Assembly (NCBI GenBank): GCA_015055615.1 | Contig: SVHT01000001.1 | Span: 124,001-188,000 of the forward strand | Reading direction: 5' to 3' | DNA length: 64,000 bases | From: Clostridiales bacterium | Lineage (GTDB): Bacteria > Bacillota > Clostridia > Christensenellales > Borkfalkiaceae | Shown: positions 37,466 to 45,925 of the stretch, piece after piece | How positions within the stretch are numbered: position 1 is the stretch's first letter | Layout of the letters: each line of letters opens with the position of its first letter | Notes under the pieces: generated by a model | What the model saw: only the letters and a program-made list of their open reading frames with translations | The model's database searches: none | What the model was told of the DNA's origin: nothing | Position numbers and translations under genes: made by a program

Positions 37466-38887
37466 ATGTTGAATAATTTACTCGCGAATTTCGGGGATAT
37501 GTTTAAAAACTTATGGAATTCGTTGGGCTTTAACAGCGGGTCGTTTGCAAGTACGTGGCCGAACTACGTAATGCTTCTCATTTCGTTCGTGCTTATGTAC
37601 CTTGCAATCGTGAAAAAATTTGAGCCGTTGCTGTTGTTGCCTATCGCGTTCGGTATGTTTTTGATTAATCTTCCCGGCGCATATAACGTTGTTTGGGGCA
37701 CGTATCCCGATGCAAGTACAGTAACCCTTGAAGAGTTTCAAGAAATGAGTATCGTACTTCCCGAAGGTTGGCAGTTTATCGACGGACAGTTATGGACAAT
37801 TCAAAGCGGTGAATTGCAACTTGTTACACAGGAAATGTTTAACGTAGAATTGCAAGCAGGGGGGATTCAGCTACCCGTAGGCGTTTGGTTTAGTGATGGT
37901 ACGCTGTTACGACAGGTTGCCCATACCTATGAAAATGTTCAAAACAAGGGGCTTTTGTGGTATCTCTTCTACGGCGTACAAAACGTTATTTACCCGCCGC
38001 TTATCTTCCTTGGTATTGGCGCGATGACCGACTTTGGTCCGTTGATTTCCAATCCCAAGAGCATGATTATCGGTGCGGCTGCGCAGCTTGGCGTGTTCTT
38101 AACGCTCATTGCGGCTAGTCTTATTGGTTTCAACGTTGCGGCGGCTGCCTCGATTGCGATTATCGGTGGGGCGGACGGTCCTACGGCGATTTACGTTACG
38201 CAAAAAATGTCGGCTTGGTCGATGTTTAACGGAAAATCGATAGATTTGCTTTCGGCGATTGCGGTTGCGGCGTATTCGTATATGGCGCTTATTCCTATTA
38301 TTCAAAAGCCGATTATGCGTTTACTCGTTCCCAAAAAAGAACGTCAAATTAAAATGAAACCGCTCCGTACTGTCAGCAAAGTAGAAAAGATTATTTTCCC
38401 GATTTTGGTTACCCTTGTCGTGGGGATATTGTTGCCCGATGCGGTGCCTTTGCTTGGTATGTTAATGCTTGGTAATTTGCTTAAAGAATGCGGGGTATGC
38501 GACAGACTTTCTTCGCAAGCGCAGAACGGTTTGATGAATACCGTTACGATTTTCTTGGGCGTTTCCGTAGGTTGTAAGGCATACGGTGGTACGTTCTTGC
38601 AGCTTAGTACGCTCGGTATTATCGGGCTTGGGTTGGTTGCGTTTGCGTGTGGTACAATCGGCGGTTTGTTGGTTGCAAGATTGATGTGCAAACTTTCGGG
38701 TGGTAAAATTAACCCGTTGATTGGTAGCGCAGGTGTTTCGGCGGTGCCTATGGCGGCGCGTATTTCCGAGGACGTAGGACGAGAATCAGACCCTAGCAAC
38801 CATTTGTTAATGCACGCAATGGGACCCAACGTAGCGGGGGTTATTGGCTCGGCTATTGCAGCAGGCTTCCTGCTGGCAATCATTTAA
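37466..38887 (+). CDS. Na+-translocating decarboxylase beta subunit
   Basis: Multi-TM protein with IAIIGGADGPTAIYVTQKM, GTIGGLLVARLMCKLSGGKINPLIGSAGVSAVPMAARI. Confidence 0.92.
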   Translation: MLNNLLANFGDMFKNLWNSLGFNSGSFASTWPNYVMLLISFVLMYLAIVKKFEPLLLLPIAFGMFLINLPGAYNVVWGTYPDASTVTLEEFQEMSIVLPEGWQFIDGQLWTIQSGELQLVTQEMFNVELQAGGIQLPVGVWFSDGTLLRQVAHTYENVQNKGLLWYLFYGVQNVIYPPLIFLGIGAMTDFGPLISNPKSMIIGAAAQLGVFLTLIAASLIGFNVAAAASIAIIGGADGPTAIYVTQKMSAWSMFNGKSIDLLSAIAVAAYSYMALIPIIQKPIMRLLVPKKERQIKMKPLRTVSKVEKIIFPILVTLVVGILLPDAVPLLGMLMLGNLLKECGVCDRLSSQAQNGLMNTVTIFLGVSVGCKAYGGTFLQLSTLGIIGLGLVAFACGTIGGLLVARLMCKLSGGKINPLIGSAGVSAVPMAARISEDVGRESDPSNHLLMHAMGPNVAGVIGSAIAAGFLLAII

Positions 38888-38905
38888 CCTAAGAGGTAAA
38901 AGAGT

Positions 38906-40339
38906 ATGGATATTAAATTTGAAAATAGAAAAGTAATGCTTACCGAAACGATTCTGCGTGACGCGCACCAATCGCAAGCGGCTACGCGTATGAAAATCGA
39001 GGAAATGCTCCCTGTCCTTGAACAGCTCGACGATATCGGTTATTATTCGATTGAGGCGTGGGGCGGGGCAACCTTTGACAGCTGTCTTCGTTTCTTAAAT
39101 GAAGACCCTTGGGAAAGATTGAGAACGTTAAAGGCGCATTTAAAAACGCCTATTCAGATGCTCCTTCGCGGTCAAAACTTGCTTGGTTACCGTCATTATG
39201 CGGACGACGTAGTGGAAAAATTCGTTGCGAAATCCGTTGAAAACGGCGTAGGGGTTATTCGTGTATTCGACGCGTTGAACGATCCTCGTAACTTGGAAGT
39301 TTCCATGAAAGCCATCAAAAAATACGGTGGCGTGTGCGAAGCGACGATTTGTTATACCAGCGCGGTTGTTGACGGTCAAGAAGTTTTCACGGACGACTAT
39401 TTTGTAAAACTTGCAAAGCAGCTTGAAGAACGCGGTGCTGATAATATCTGTTTGAAAGATATGGCAAACTTGCTGTTGCCTTTCCGTGCGTATACCTTGG
39501 TTAGCGCATTAAAGAAAGCCTTAAAACCTACCACAAAATTGCATTTGCATACCCATAATACGACGGGTACAGGCGATATGATGTATCTTATGGCAATTTT
39601 GGCGGGTGTAGATATTGTAGATACGGCGTTGTCGCCTCTCGGTAACGGTACGTCGCAGCCCGCAACCGAACCCTTGGTTGCAACCCTTAAAGGTACGCCG
39701 TACGATACGGGTATTGATATCAACAAATTATTGCCGATTGTAAAACACTTCAAAACAGTAGAAAAACGTCTTAAGGATGAGAAAATCCTCAACGAAAAAT
39801 CGAAAGGAATCGACGTTAATACGCTCTTGTATCAGGTTCCCGGCGGTATGCTTTCCAACCTTATCAATCAGCTTGAAAAGGCGGGTAAAGCGGATAAATT
39901 GATGGAATGTCTTGCTGAAGTTCCTAACGTCAGAAAGGATTGCGGTTATCCGCCTCTGGTTACGCCGTCGTCGCAGATCGTCGGTACGCAGGCGGTTATG
40001 AACGTTGTTATGAATCAGCGCTATAAAATGGTTACCAAAGAAACCAAAGATTTGTTTGCGGGCAAATACGGTACGTTGCCGATGCCCTTAAATGAGGAAG
40101 TAGCGGCGAAAGTCTTAAACGGCGCTGAACGTATTACGTGCAGACCTGCTGACTTGTTACAACCTGAATATGAAGATATCAAAAAGAAAGTTATCGAGCT
40201 TGGCTATTATGAAAAGGAAGAGGACGTACTCTCGTATGCAGTCTTTGAACAAGTTGCCGAGAATTTCTTTAAATGGCGTGAAGCTCAGAAAAACGGTGTA
40301 GATAGAGATCTCGCAAAAACCAATGTCTATCCCGTTTGA
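38906..40339 (+). CDS. oadA: Oxaloacetate decarboxylase alpha / transcarboxylase 5S-like subunit (no biotin domain)
   Basis: LTETILRDAHQSQAATRM, MLLRGQNLLGYRHYADDVV, HLHTHNTTGTGDMMYL, SQIVGTQAVMNVV. Confidence 0.92.
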   Translation: MDIKFENRKVMLTETILRDAHQSQAATRMKIEEMLPVLEQLDDIGYYSIEAWGGATFDSCLRFLNEDPWERLRTLKAHLKTPIQMLLRGQNLLGYRHYADDVVEKFVAKSVENGVGVIRVFDALNDPRNLEVSMKAIKKYGGVCEATICYTSAVVDGQEVFTDDYFVKLAKQLEERGADNICLKDMANLLLPFRAYTLVSALKKALKPTTKLHLHTHNTTGTGDMMYLMAILAGVDIVDTALSPLGNGTSQPATEPLVATLKGTPYDTGIDINKLLPIVKHFKTVEKRLKDEKILNEKSKGIDVNTLLYQVPGGMLSNLINQLEKAGKADKLMECLAEVPNVRKDCGYPPLVTPSSQIVGTQAVMNVVMNQRYKMVTKETKDLFAGKYGTLPMPLNEEVAAKVLNGAERITCRPADLLQPEYEDIKKKVIELGYYEKEEDVLSYAVFEQVAENFFKWREAQKNGVDRDLAKTNVYPV

Positions 40340-40349
40340 TAAAAAGCGA

Positions 40350-40372
40350 TTGTGAAACAATATTTGTGAAAC
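40350..40372 (+). repeat. Copy 1 of 23-bp composite direct repeat
   Basis: TTGTGAAACAATATTTGTGAAAC. Confidence 0.85.
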
Positions 40373-40376
40373 GTGG

Positions 40377-40410
40377 TTACGCAACCGATTTATTTCGGTT
40401 GCGTAATTTT
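40377..40410 (+). terminator. Rho-independent terminator after oadA
   Basis: TTACGCAACCGA-N6-TCGGTTGCGTAA then TTTT. Confidence 0.85.
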
Positions 40411-40470
40411 AAATCAAAAATATTTTATCCGTGATAAAAGTCTTGCTTTAACATATGAAAATATGGTCAA

Positions 40471-40493
40471 TTGTGAAACAATAATTGTGAAAC
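40471..40493 (+). repeat. Copy 2 of 23-bp composite direct repeat
   Basis: TTGTGAAACAATAATTGTGAAAC. Confidence 0.85.
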
Positions 40494-40561
40494 AAAAATA
40501 TTTATAAAATAATGCAGGGGAATGGTTGAGCCTAAAAAATGGGCTTTTAATAACAAAGATA

Positions 40562-41845
40562 ATGAAAAAGGTATGTGTTATCGGTGGAGGCGCCGCAGGG
40601 CTTATGGCGGCGTATGCAGCCGCCGAAAAAGGACATTTTGTCACCTTGTTCGAGAAAAATGAAAAACTCGGCAAGAAAATATACATTACAGGGAAGGGGC
40701 GTTGTAACTTTACCAATGATGTTCCCGCGGAAGATTTTTTGCAAAACGTAGTGCGTGGTAAAAAGTTTTTGACGGGAGCTATTTATGCTTTTTCTCCACA
40801 AAAAACGATTAATTTGTTGGAAAACTATGGTTTATCAATCAAAATTGAGCGTGGAAACCGTGCTTTTCCTACGTCCGACCATGCCAGCGACGTTACCAAA
40901 ACCTTAGAAAAAGCTTGTAAATCGGCAGGGGTTTCTATTCATTTAAATGAAAAAGTAGAAAAAATTATCACTTCTATGTCAGACATAATACCCATGTCTG
41001 ACATAGCTGAACATACTACGCCAGACATAGGTATTATGCCACGCGTAGTAAAAGTAAAAACAGAAAAGAACGAATATGACTGCGACGAAGTGATTGTTGC
41101 AACGGGCGGTATCAGTTATCCTTCTACCGGTTCGACGGGGGACGGCTATCTTTTCGCGCAGGAATGCGGTCATACGGTTACAGACCTTAAAACAGGGCTT
41201 TGTGGCTTAAATTTACACGGCTCCGCGCATACTTCCTTGCAAGGCTTAGCGTTAAAAAACGTAACTTTCACAGTTAAAAACGGCAATAAAACGGTGTACG
41301 AAGAATTTGGCGAGATGTTATTTACGCATTTTGGCGTATCTGGTCCAATTATTTTATCTGCATCGTCTATGATCAACCGTTTACCCCTCGAAAAATTGAC
41401 GGCAACGGTGGATTTAAAGCCCGCTTTGGATGAGCAAACGTTGGATAAACGCCTTTTGCGTGATTTTGAAAAGTATAAAAACAAGCAAATTTCCAATGCT
41501 TTCGTCGAATTGTTACCGCAAAAGCTTATTCCCGTAGTATTATCCGTTGCGTCTGTTTCCGCAAACAAAGCAGTCAACGCAATAACGAAAGAGGAGCGCG
41601 CTCGGCTTGTCAAAACTTTGAAGGCTTTCCCCTTAAAACTCCGCAGTTTGCGTGGTTTTGAGGAGGCGATTATCACGTCGGGGGGCGTGGAACTTTCTGA
41701 AATCAACCCCAAAACGATGGAGAGTAAAAGGGTAAAAGGCTTACGTTTTTGCGGCGAAGTTTTGGACGTGGACGCATTTACAGGCGGTTTTAATATGCAG
41801 ATCGCCTTTGCAACCGGCTACGCGGCAGGGAAAAATATTGAATAA
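40562..41845 (+). CDS. BaiN/YhiN (HI0933)-family FAD-dependent oxidoreductase
   Basis: VCVIGGGAAGLMAAYAAAEKG, KKIYITGKGRCNFTN, TSGGVELSEINPKTMESKRVKGLRFCGEVLDVDAFTGGFNMQIAFATG. Confidence 0.93.
   Translation: MKKVCVIGGGAAGLMAAYAAAEKGHFVTLFEKNEKLGKKIYITGKGRCNFTNDVPAEDFLQNVVRGKKFLTGAIYAFSPQKTINLLENYGLSIKIERGNRAFPTSDHASDVTKTLEKACKSAGVSIHLNEKVEKIITSMSDIIPMSDIAEHTTPDIGIMPRVVKVKTEKNEYDCDEVIVATGGISYPSTGSTGDGYLFAQECGHTVTDLKTGLCGLNLHGSAHTSLQGLALKNVTFTVKNGNKTVYEEFGEMLFTHFGVSGPIILSASSMINRLPLEKLTATVDLKPALDEQTLDKRLLRDFEKYKNKQISNAFVELLPQKLIPVVLSVASVSANKAVNAITKEERARLVKTLKAFPLKLRSLRGFEEAIITSGGVELSEINPKTMESKRVKGLRFCGEVLDVDAFTGGFNMQIAFATGYAAGKNIE
40974..41050. repeat. Palindromic repeat cassette inside the BaiN-family coding sequence
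   Basis: CTATGTCAGACAT-AATACCC-ATGTCTGACATAG, then TACTACGC...GCGTAGTA enclosing an inverted partial copy. Confidence 0.7.
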
Positions 41846-41889
41846 AGGCATACAATCACGCCGTTTAAGACAATTTTTTGTGTAAAGAC

Positions 41890-41918
41890 TTGACGAACGG
41901 CAAAAATTTTCGTATAAT
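41890..41918 (+). promoter_or_regulatory. SigA-type promoter
   Basis: TTGACG - 17 bp - TATAAT. Confidence 0.8.
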
Positions 41919-41970
41919 GATAGAAAAAATGATAAAATATATCCATATTTGGATATAAAACGGAGAAAAT

Positions 41971-42984
41971 ATGACGATTATACGTGGCGCCACTACGGTT
42001 GCGCAAGATAACAAAGAGGAAATTTCCTTTGCCGTCAAAGAACTTCTGGATGAGGTTTTTGCATTAAACGACTTACAAAAGGACGAGGTAAAGGGGTTTG
42101 TCTTTTCTTTGACGACGGATATTCATTCTTATCATCCCGCAAAAGCCGCAAGGGAATGCGGATATGATTTTGCGCCGTTGTTCGCGGCGATTGAGCCCGA
42201 AATCAACGGTGGATTAAAGCTGTGTATTCGTTTGATGCTTTTGACGGAGCTTTCCGACGATAGAAAGGCGAAACACGTATACCAAAAGGGGGCGAAAAAT
42301 TTGCGTAAAGATATATCCGAAATCTTAAATATTGCGTTGGACGGCCCTGCCGGCAGCGGTAAGAGTACGGTAGCGAAAATTCTAGCGAAAGATTATAATA
42401 TTTTGTACCTTGATACAGGCGCTATGTACCGTGCTTGCGGCTTAAAGGCGTTGCGTTTGGGTATCGATACGAAGGACTGTGAAAAGGTGACGGAAATGTT
42501 GCCGTTGCTTGACGTTAAGGTGGAATATAAAGACGGTAAACAACATACGATATTGGACGGCGAAGACGTTTCGCTCGCAATTCGTGAAAACGCCGTGTCT
42601 ATGGCGGCATCCAACGTTTCCGCGCACCCTGCCGTGCGCATCAAAATGGTGGAAATGCAACGCGAAATCGCGGGGAATATGTCCTGCGTTTTGGACGGGC
42701 GGGATATCGGCTCAACTGTGTTGCCGAACGCAAAATATAAGTTCTTTATAACAGCAGACAGTAAGGTACGCGCAATGCGCCGATTTAAAGAATTGCAAGC
42801 GCGTGGCGAAACGGTTGATTTCGATAAATTACACGAAGAAATAAAGGCGCGTGACAAGCAGGACAGCGAACGAGAATTTTCGCCCTTAAAATGCGCCGAC
42901 GACGCAGTTGTGGTCGATACGTCGACAATGGATATTGACGAGGTAATTTCGACAATTAAAAAGCATATTCAATCAAAAATCTAA
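41971..42984 (+). CDS. cmk: Fusion: AroH-type chorismate mutase (N-term) + cytidylate kinase (C-term)
   Basis: N-terminal IIRGATTVAQDNKEEI...EPEINGGLKLCIRLMLLTE (AroH-like); C-terminal NIALDGPAGSGKSTVAKILAKDYNILYLDTGAMYRA...VLDGRDIGSTVLPNA. Confidence 0.88.
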   Translation: MTIIRGATTVAQDNKEEISFAVKELLDEVFALNDLQKDEVKGFVFSLTTDIHSYHPAKAARECGYDFAPLFAAIEPEINGGLKLCIRLMLLTELSDDRKAKHVYQKGAKNLRKDISEILNIALDGPAGSGKSTVAKILAKDYNILYLDTGAMYRACGLKALRLGIDTKDCEKVTEMLPLLDVKVEYKDGKQHTILDGEDVSLAIRENAVSMAASNVSAHPAVRIKMVEMQREIAGNMSCVLDGRDIGSTVLPNAKYKFFITADSKVRAMRRFKELQARGETVDFDKLHEEIKARDKQDSEREFSPLKCADDAVVVDTSTMDIDEVISTIKKHIQSKI

Positions 42985-42999
42985 CGGATAGAGGACGTT

Positions 43000-43773
43000 A
43001 TGGAAGAAAAGAAAGACAACGAAATGCAGGCAACGCCTCAGGAAGCGAAGACAAAGCGCAACGAGGACAAAACTGCTGCAAAAAAGAAGAAAAAAGACAA
43101 GCCTATCACGACAAAGGCGAATAAAAAAGGCCGTCACATCAGTAAATTTTTAAATTTTTTACGTGTTATGCTGTTGCCTTTGGCGCATATTTTAAGACCG
43201 TTCCGCTATTATGGAAACAAAAAGGTAAAAGACGGCGCTTACGTATACGTTTGCAATCACTATTCGATTTTTGACCTTGTTTATCCTGGCGCTACAACTT
43301 GGGAAATTATCCATTTTATAGCAAAAAAGGAGAATTTTGAAACACCGATTTTGGGCAGTGTAGCACGAAAGGTTAAGGCGATTTGCGCAAATCGTGACGG
43401 TAGTGACGTTCGCACGATGCTCGATTCGATGAAATGCCTGAAAAACGGTGAAAAAATTTGCATTTTTCCTGAGGGAACAAGAAACAAAACAAATGAAGCA
43501 ATGTTGCCTTTTCATCATGGCGCGGCGGTTATGTCCATAAAGACAAAAACCCCCATTATTCCTATGGTAATTTACAAAAAACCGCGTTGGTTTAGGGTGG
43601 CGCATATTTTAATCGGTGAACCGATAGAATTCAGCGAATATTACGGCAAAAAAATGACGGAAGAGGAGATTGCGTCGGTGGATGACCGCTTACGTGAGCA
43701 CATGCTCAATATGCGCAAAGAACACGCGGAATTTTTAGCAAACAAAAAAGCTGGTAAAAAGAAGGCGAAATAA
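43000..43773 (+). CDS. 1-acyl-sn-glycerol-3-phosphate acyltransferase family protein with Lys-rich N-terminus
   Basis: VCNHYSIFDLVYPG, FPEGTRNKTNEAMLPFHHGAAVMSIKTKTPIIPM. Confidence 0.9.
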   Translation: MEEKKDNEMQATPQEAKTKRNEDKTAAKKKKKDKPITTKANKKGRHISKFLNFLRVMLLPLAHILRPFRYYGNKKVKDGAYVYVCNHYSIFDLVYPGATTWEIIHFIAKKENFETPILGSVARKVKAICANRDGSDVRTMLDSMKCLKNGEKICIFPEGTRNKTNEAMLPFHHGAAVMSIKTKTPIIPMVIYKKPRWFRVAHILIGEPIEFSEYYGKKMTEEEIASVDDRLREHMLNMRKEHAEFLANKKAGKKKAK

Positions 43774-45851
43774 TGGAATTTATAATAGCAAAAAGCGGTG
43801 GATTCTGTCGCGGGGTAAAATACGCCGTCGATACCGCGCTTTCGATTGACCCTAAAAACACTTATATTTTCGGCGAAATCATACACAATGAAATTGTGGT
43901 TCAAAAGATTGCGGAGCGTGGAATTAAGACGGTTGAACGCTTGGATGACGTGCCGAAGGGCGCGACGTTGATTATCCGTTCGCACGGTGTGGGCAAGCGA
44001 ATATACGAAGAGTGTGAAGCGCGAGAAATAAAAGTAGTGGATTGCACCTGTGTGTTTGTCCGTCGTACACAAACAATCGTGCGCGAGGAACACGAAAAGG
44101 GGAAGACGATTGTAATCGTCGGCGAGAAGACGCACCCCGAAGTCGTCGGATTAAACGGTTGGTGTAACGACGAAGCGTATATATTTTCCTCAGAAGACGA
44201 AGATTTTTCAATTTTACCCGAAAAAGATTGCTGTGTAGTGGCTCAAACGACCTATTCACAGGAAAAATTTGAAAAAATAATTAAAAATCTTAATAATATC
44301 CGTCGAAAAACAGTTGAAGTTTTTAAAACAATTTGCTATACTACTATAGGACGGCAAAATGAGGCGGACGAAATATCCAGACAATGCGACGCAATGTTGG
44401 TTATCGGTGGCTTAAACAGCAGCAACACAAATAAGCTGTACGATATCTGCGCGAAGAATTGTCCAAACGTATTTCGTTTGGCGAGTGCTGCCGATCTCGA
44501 ATATAAAAAAATCAAAAGATTTAGAAAGGTAGGTATTGTTACGGGTGCAAGCACCCCTAACGCGCAAACTCAGGAGGTTCTATTAAAGATGGAAATGGAA
44601 ACAGAAGCAAAAGCAACGAGCATGGCAGACATCGTTGCAAACATGGACAGTCAACCCCGTTTTAAAAAAGGACAGTTGATTAAGGCTACGATTTCGTCGG
44701 CGGACGATTCGGGTGTTGCAGTATTGCTCCCCCTTGCAAAGAAGGAAGTAATTCTCGACAAAGAAGAAGTAGACTGCGAAGTTTACAATAAGGATGATTT
44801 CAATGCAAAACTTGGCGAAGAAATCGAACTTATGGTTGTTGCTGTAAACCCCGTAAAGCTTTCCCAAAAGCAAATCAAGAAGTTGAAGGAAGAAGAAGCT
44901 GCAATCGCTGAAATTCAGGCTGGTAAGGAATTTGAAGTAGTATGTACCGGCAGCAATAAAGGCGGTTTGACTGCAGAATTCGGTTCTTATATCGTATTCG
45001 TTCCCGCACGTGAAATTCGTTCGGGTTACGTAAAAGAACTCGATAAATACGTTGGCAAGAAATTGCGTCTTCGTATGATCGAGCTTAAAACCGAGAAGAG
45101 AAAGGAAATCATTGCTTCGCAACGCGTAATTATTGAAGAAGAAAAAGCAGCGAAAGAAGCTGCAAGAGCTGCAAAAGAAGCAGAATTCTTCGCATCTATC
45201 CACGTTGATGACGTGGTAGAGGGTAAAGTAGAAAGAGTAACGTCTTTCGGCGCGTTCGTTTCCGTAAACGGTTTCGATTGCCTTGCGCACATCTCCGATT
45301 TGTCTTGGACGGGTGTTAAAGCTGTATCCGACGTATTGGAAATCGGCAAGAAATACGAATTCAAGGTATTGAAGATTGACGAAGAATCCAAGAAGGTTTC
45401 GATTGGTTACAAGCAGTTGCAACCTCAGCCTTGGGATCTCGCAGCTGAAAAATATATGGAAGGCGATATCATCCACGGTAAAGTCGTTCGTATGTTGCCC
45501 TTCGGCGCGTTTGTAGAAGTAGAAAAAGGTATTGACGGTTTGGTACACGTTTCCCAGATTTCGCACCAATTCCTTGAAAATCCTACGGCTGCGCTTACGA
45601 TTGGCCAAGAAATCGATGCTAAGATCTTGAAACTTGACTGCGCCGAAAAGAAGATGACTCTTTCGATTAAGGCGTTGGAACCCAAGCCCGAAGTTGAAAG
45701 AAAGCCTCGCGAAGAACAGACTGAAGACGGCGAAGTTAAAGAAAAAACCAGAAAGCCCAGAGCGGCTAAACCCGTTGACGAAGTTACCGAATGGAATGAA
45801 GGTGGCGTTGGCGGTGTATCCATCGCAGATCTTTTGAACAAGAACTCCTAA
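43773..45851 (+). CDS. ispH: Fusion: IspH (HMBPP reductase) + ribosomal protein S1-type RNA-binding domains
   Basis: SGGFCRGVKYAV, VVDCTC, THPEVVG, TICYTT; C-terminal S1 repeats VEGKVERVTSFGAFVSVNGFDCLAHISDLSW, IHGKVVRMLPFGAFVEVEKGIDGLVHVSQIS. Confidence 0.93.
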   Translation: MEFIIAKSGGFCRGVKYAVDTALSIDPKNTYIFGEIIHNEIVVQKIAERGIKTVERLDDVPKGATLIIRSHGVGKRIYEECEAREIKVVDCTCVFVRRTQTIVREEHEKGKTIVIVGEKTHPEVVGLNGWCNDEAYIFSSEDEDFSILPEKDCCVVAQTTYSQEKFEKIIKNLNNIRRKTVEVFKTICYTTIGRQNEADEISRQCDAMLVIGGLNSSNTNKLYDICAKNCPNVFRLASAADLEYKKIKRFRKVGIVTGASTPNAQTQEVLLKMEMETEAKATSMADIVANMDSQPRFKKGQLIKATISSADDSGVAVLLPLAKKEVILDKEEVDCEVYNKDDFNAKLGEEIELMVVAVNPVKLSQKQIKKLKEEEAAIAEIQAGKEFEVVCTGSNKGGLTAEFGSYIVFVPAREIRSGYVKELDKYVGKKLRLRMIELKTEKRKEIIASQRVIIEEEKAAKEAARAAKEAEFFASIHVDDVVEGKVERVTSFGAFVSVNGFDCLAHISDLSWTGVKAVSDVLEIGKKYEFKVLKIDEESKKVSIGYKQLQPQPWDLAAEKYMEGDIIHGKVVRMLPFGAFVEVEKGIDGLVHVSQISHQFLENPTAALTIGQEIDAKILKLDCAEKKMTLSIKALEPKPEVERKPREEQTEDGEVKEKTRKPRAAKPVDEVTEWNEGGVGGVSIADLLNKNS

Positions 45852-45880
45852 TTGCGGCGAATACCAATTAAATAAATGAT

Positions 45881-45916
45881 AAAAACATCTTTCCAAACGG
45901 AGAGATGTTTTTTTGT
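45881..45916 (+). terminator. Rho-independent terminator
   Basis: AAAAACATCT-N12-AGATGTTTTT. Confidence 0.75.
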
Positions 45917-45925
45917 TTGGTCTAT

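Noticed and set aside
43773-45851. IspH-S1 fusion as a novel architecture
   Set aside because: This fusion is already well known in Clostridia, so it is listed as a feature only.
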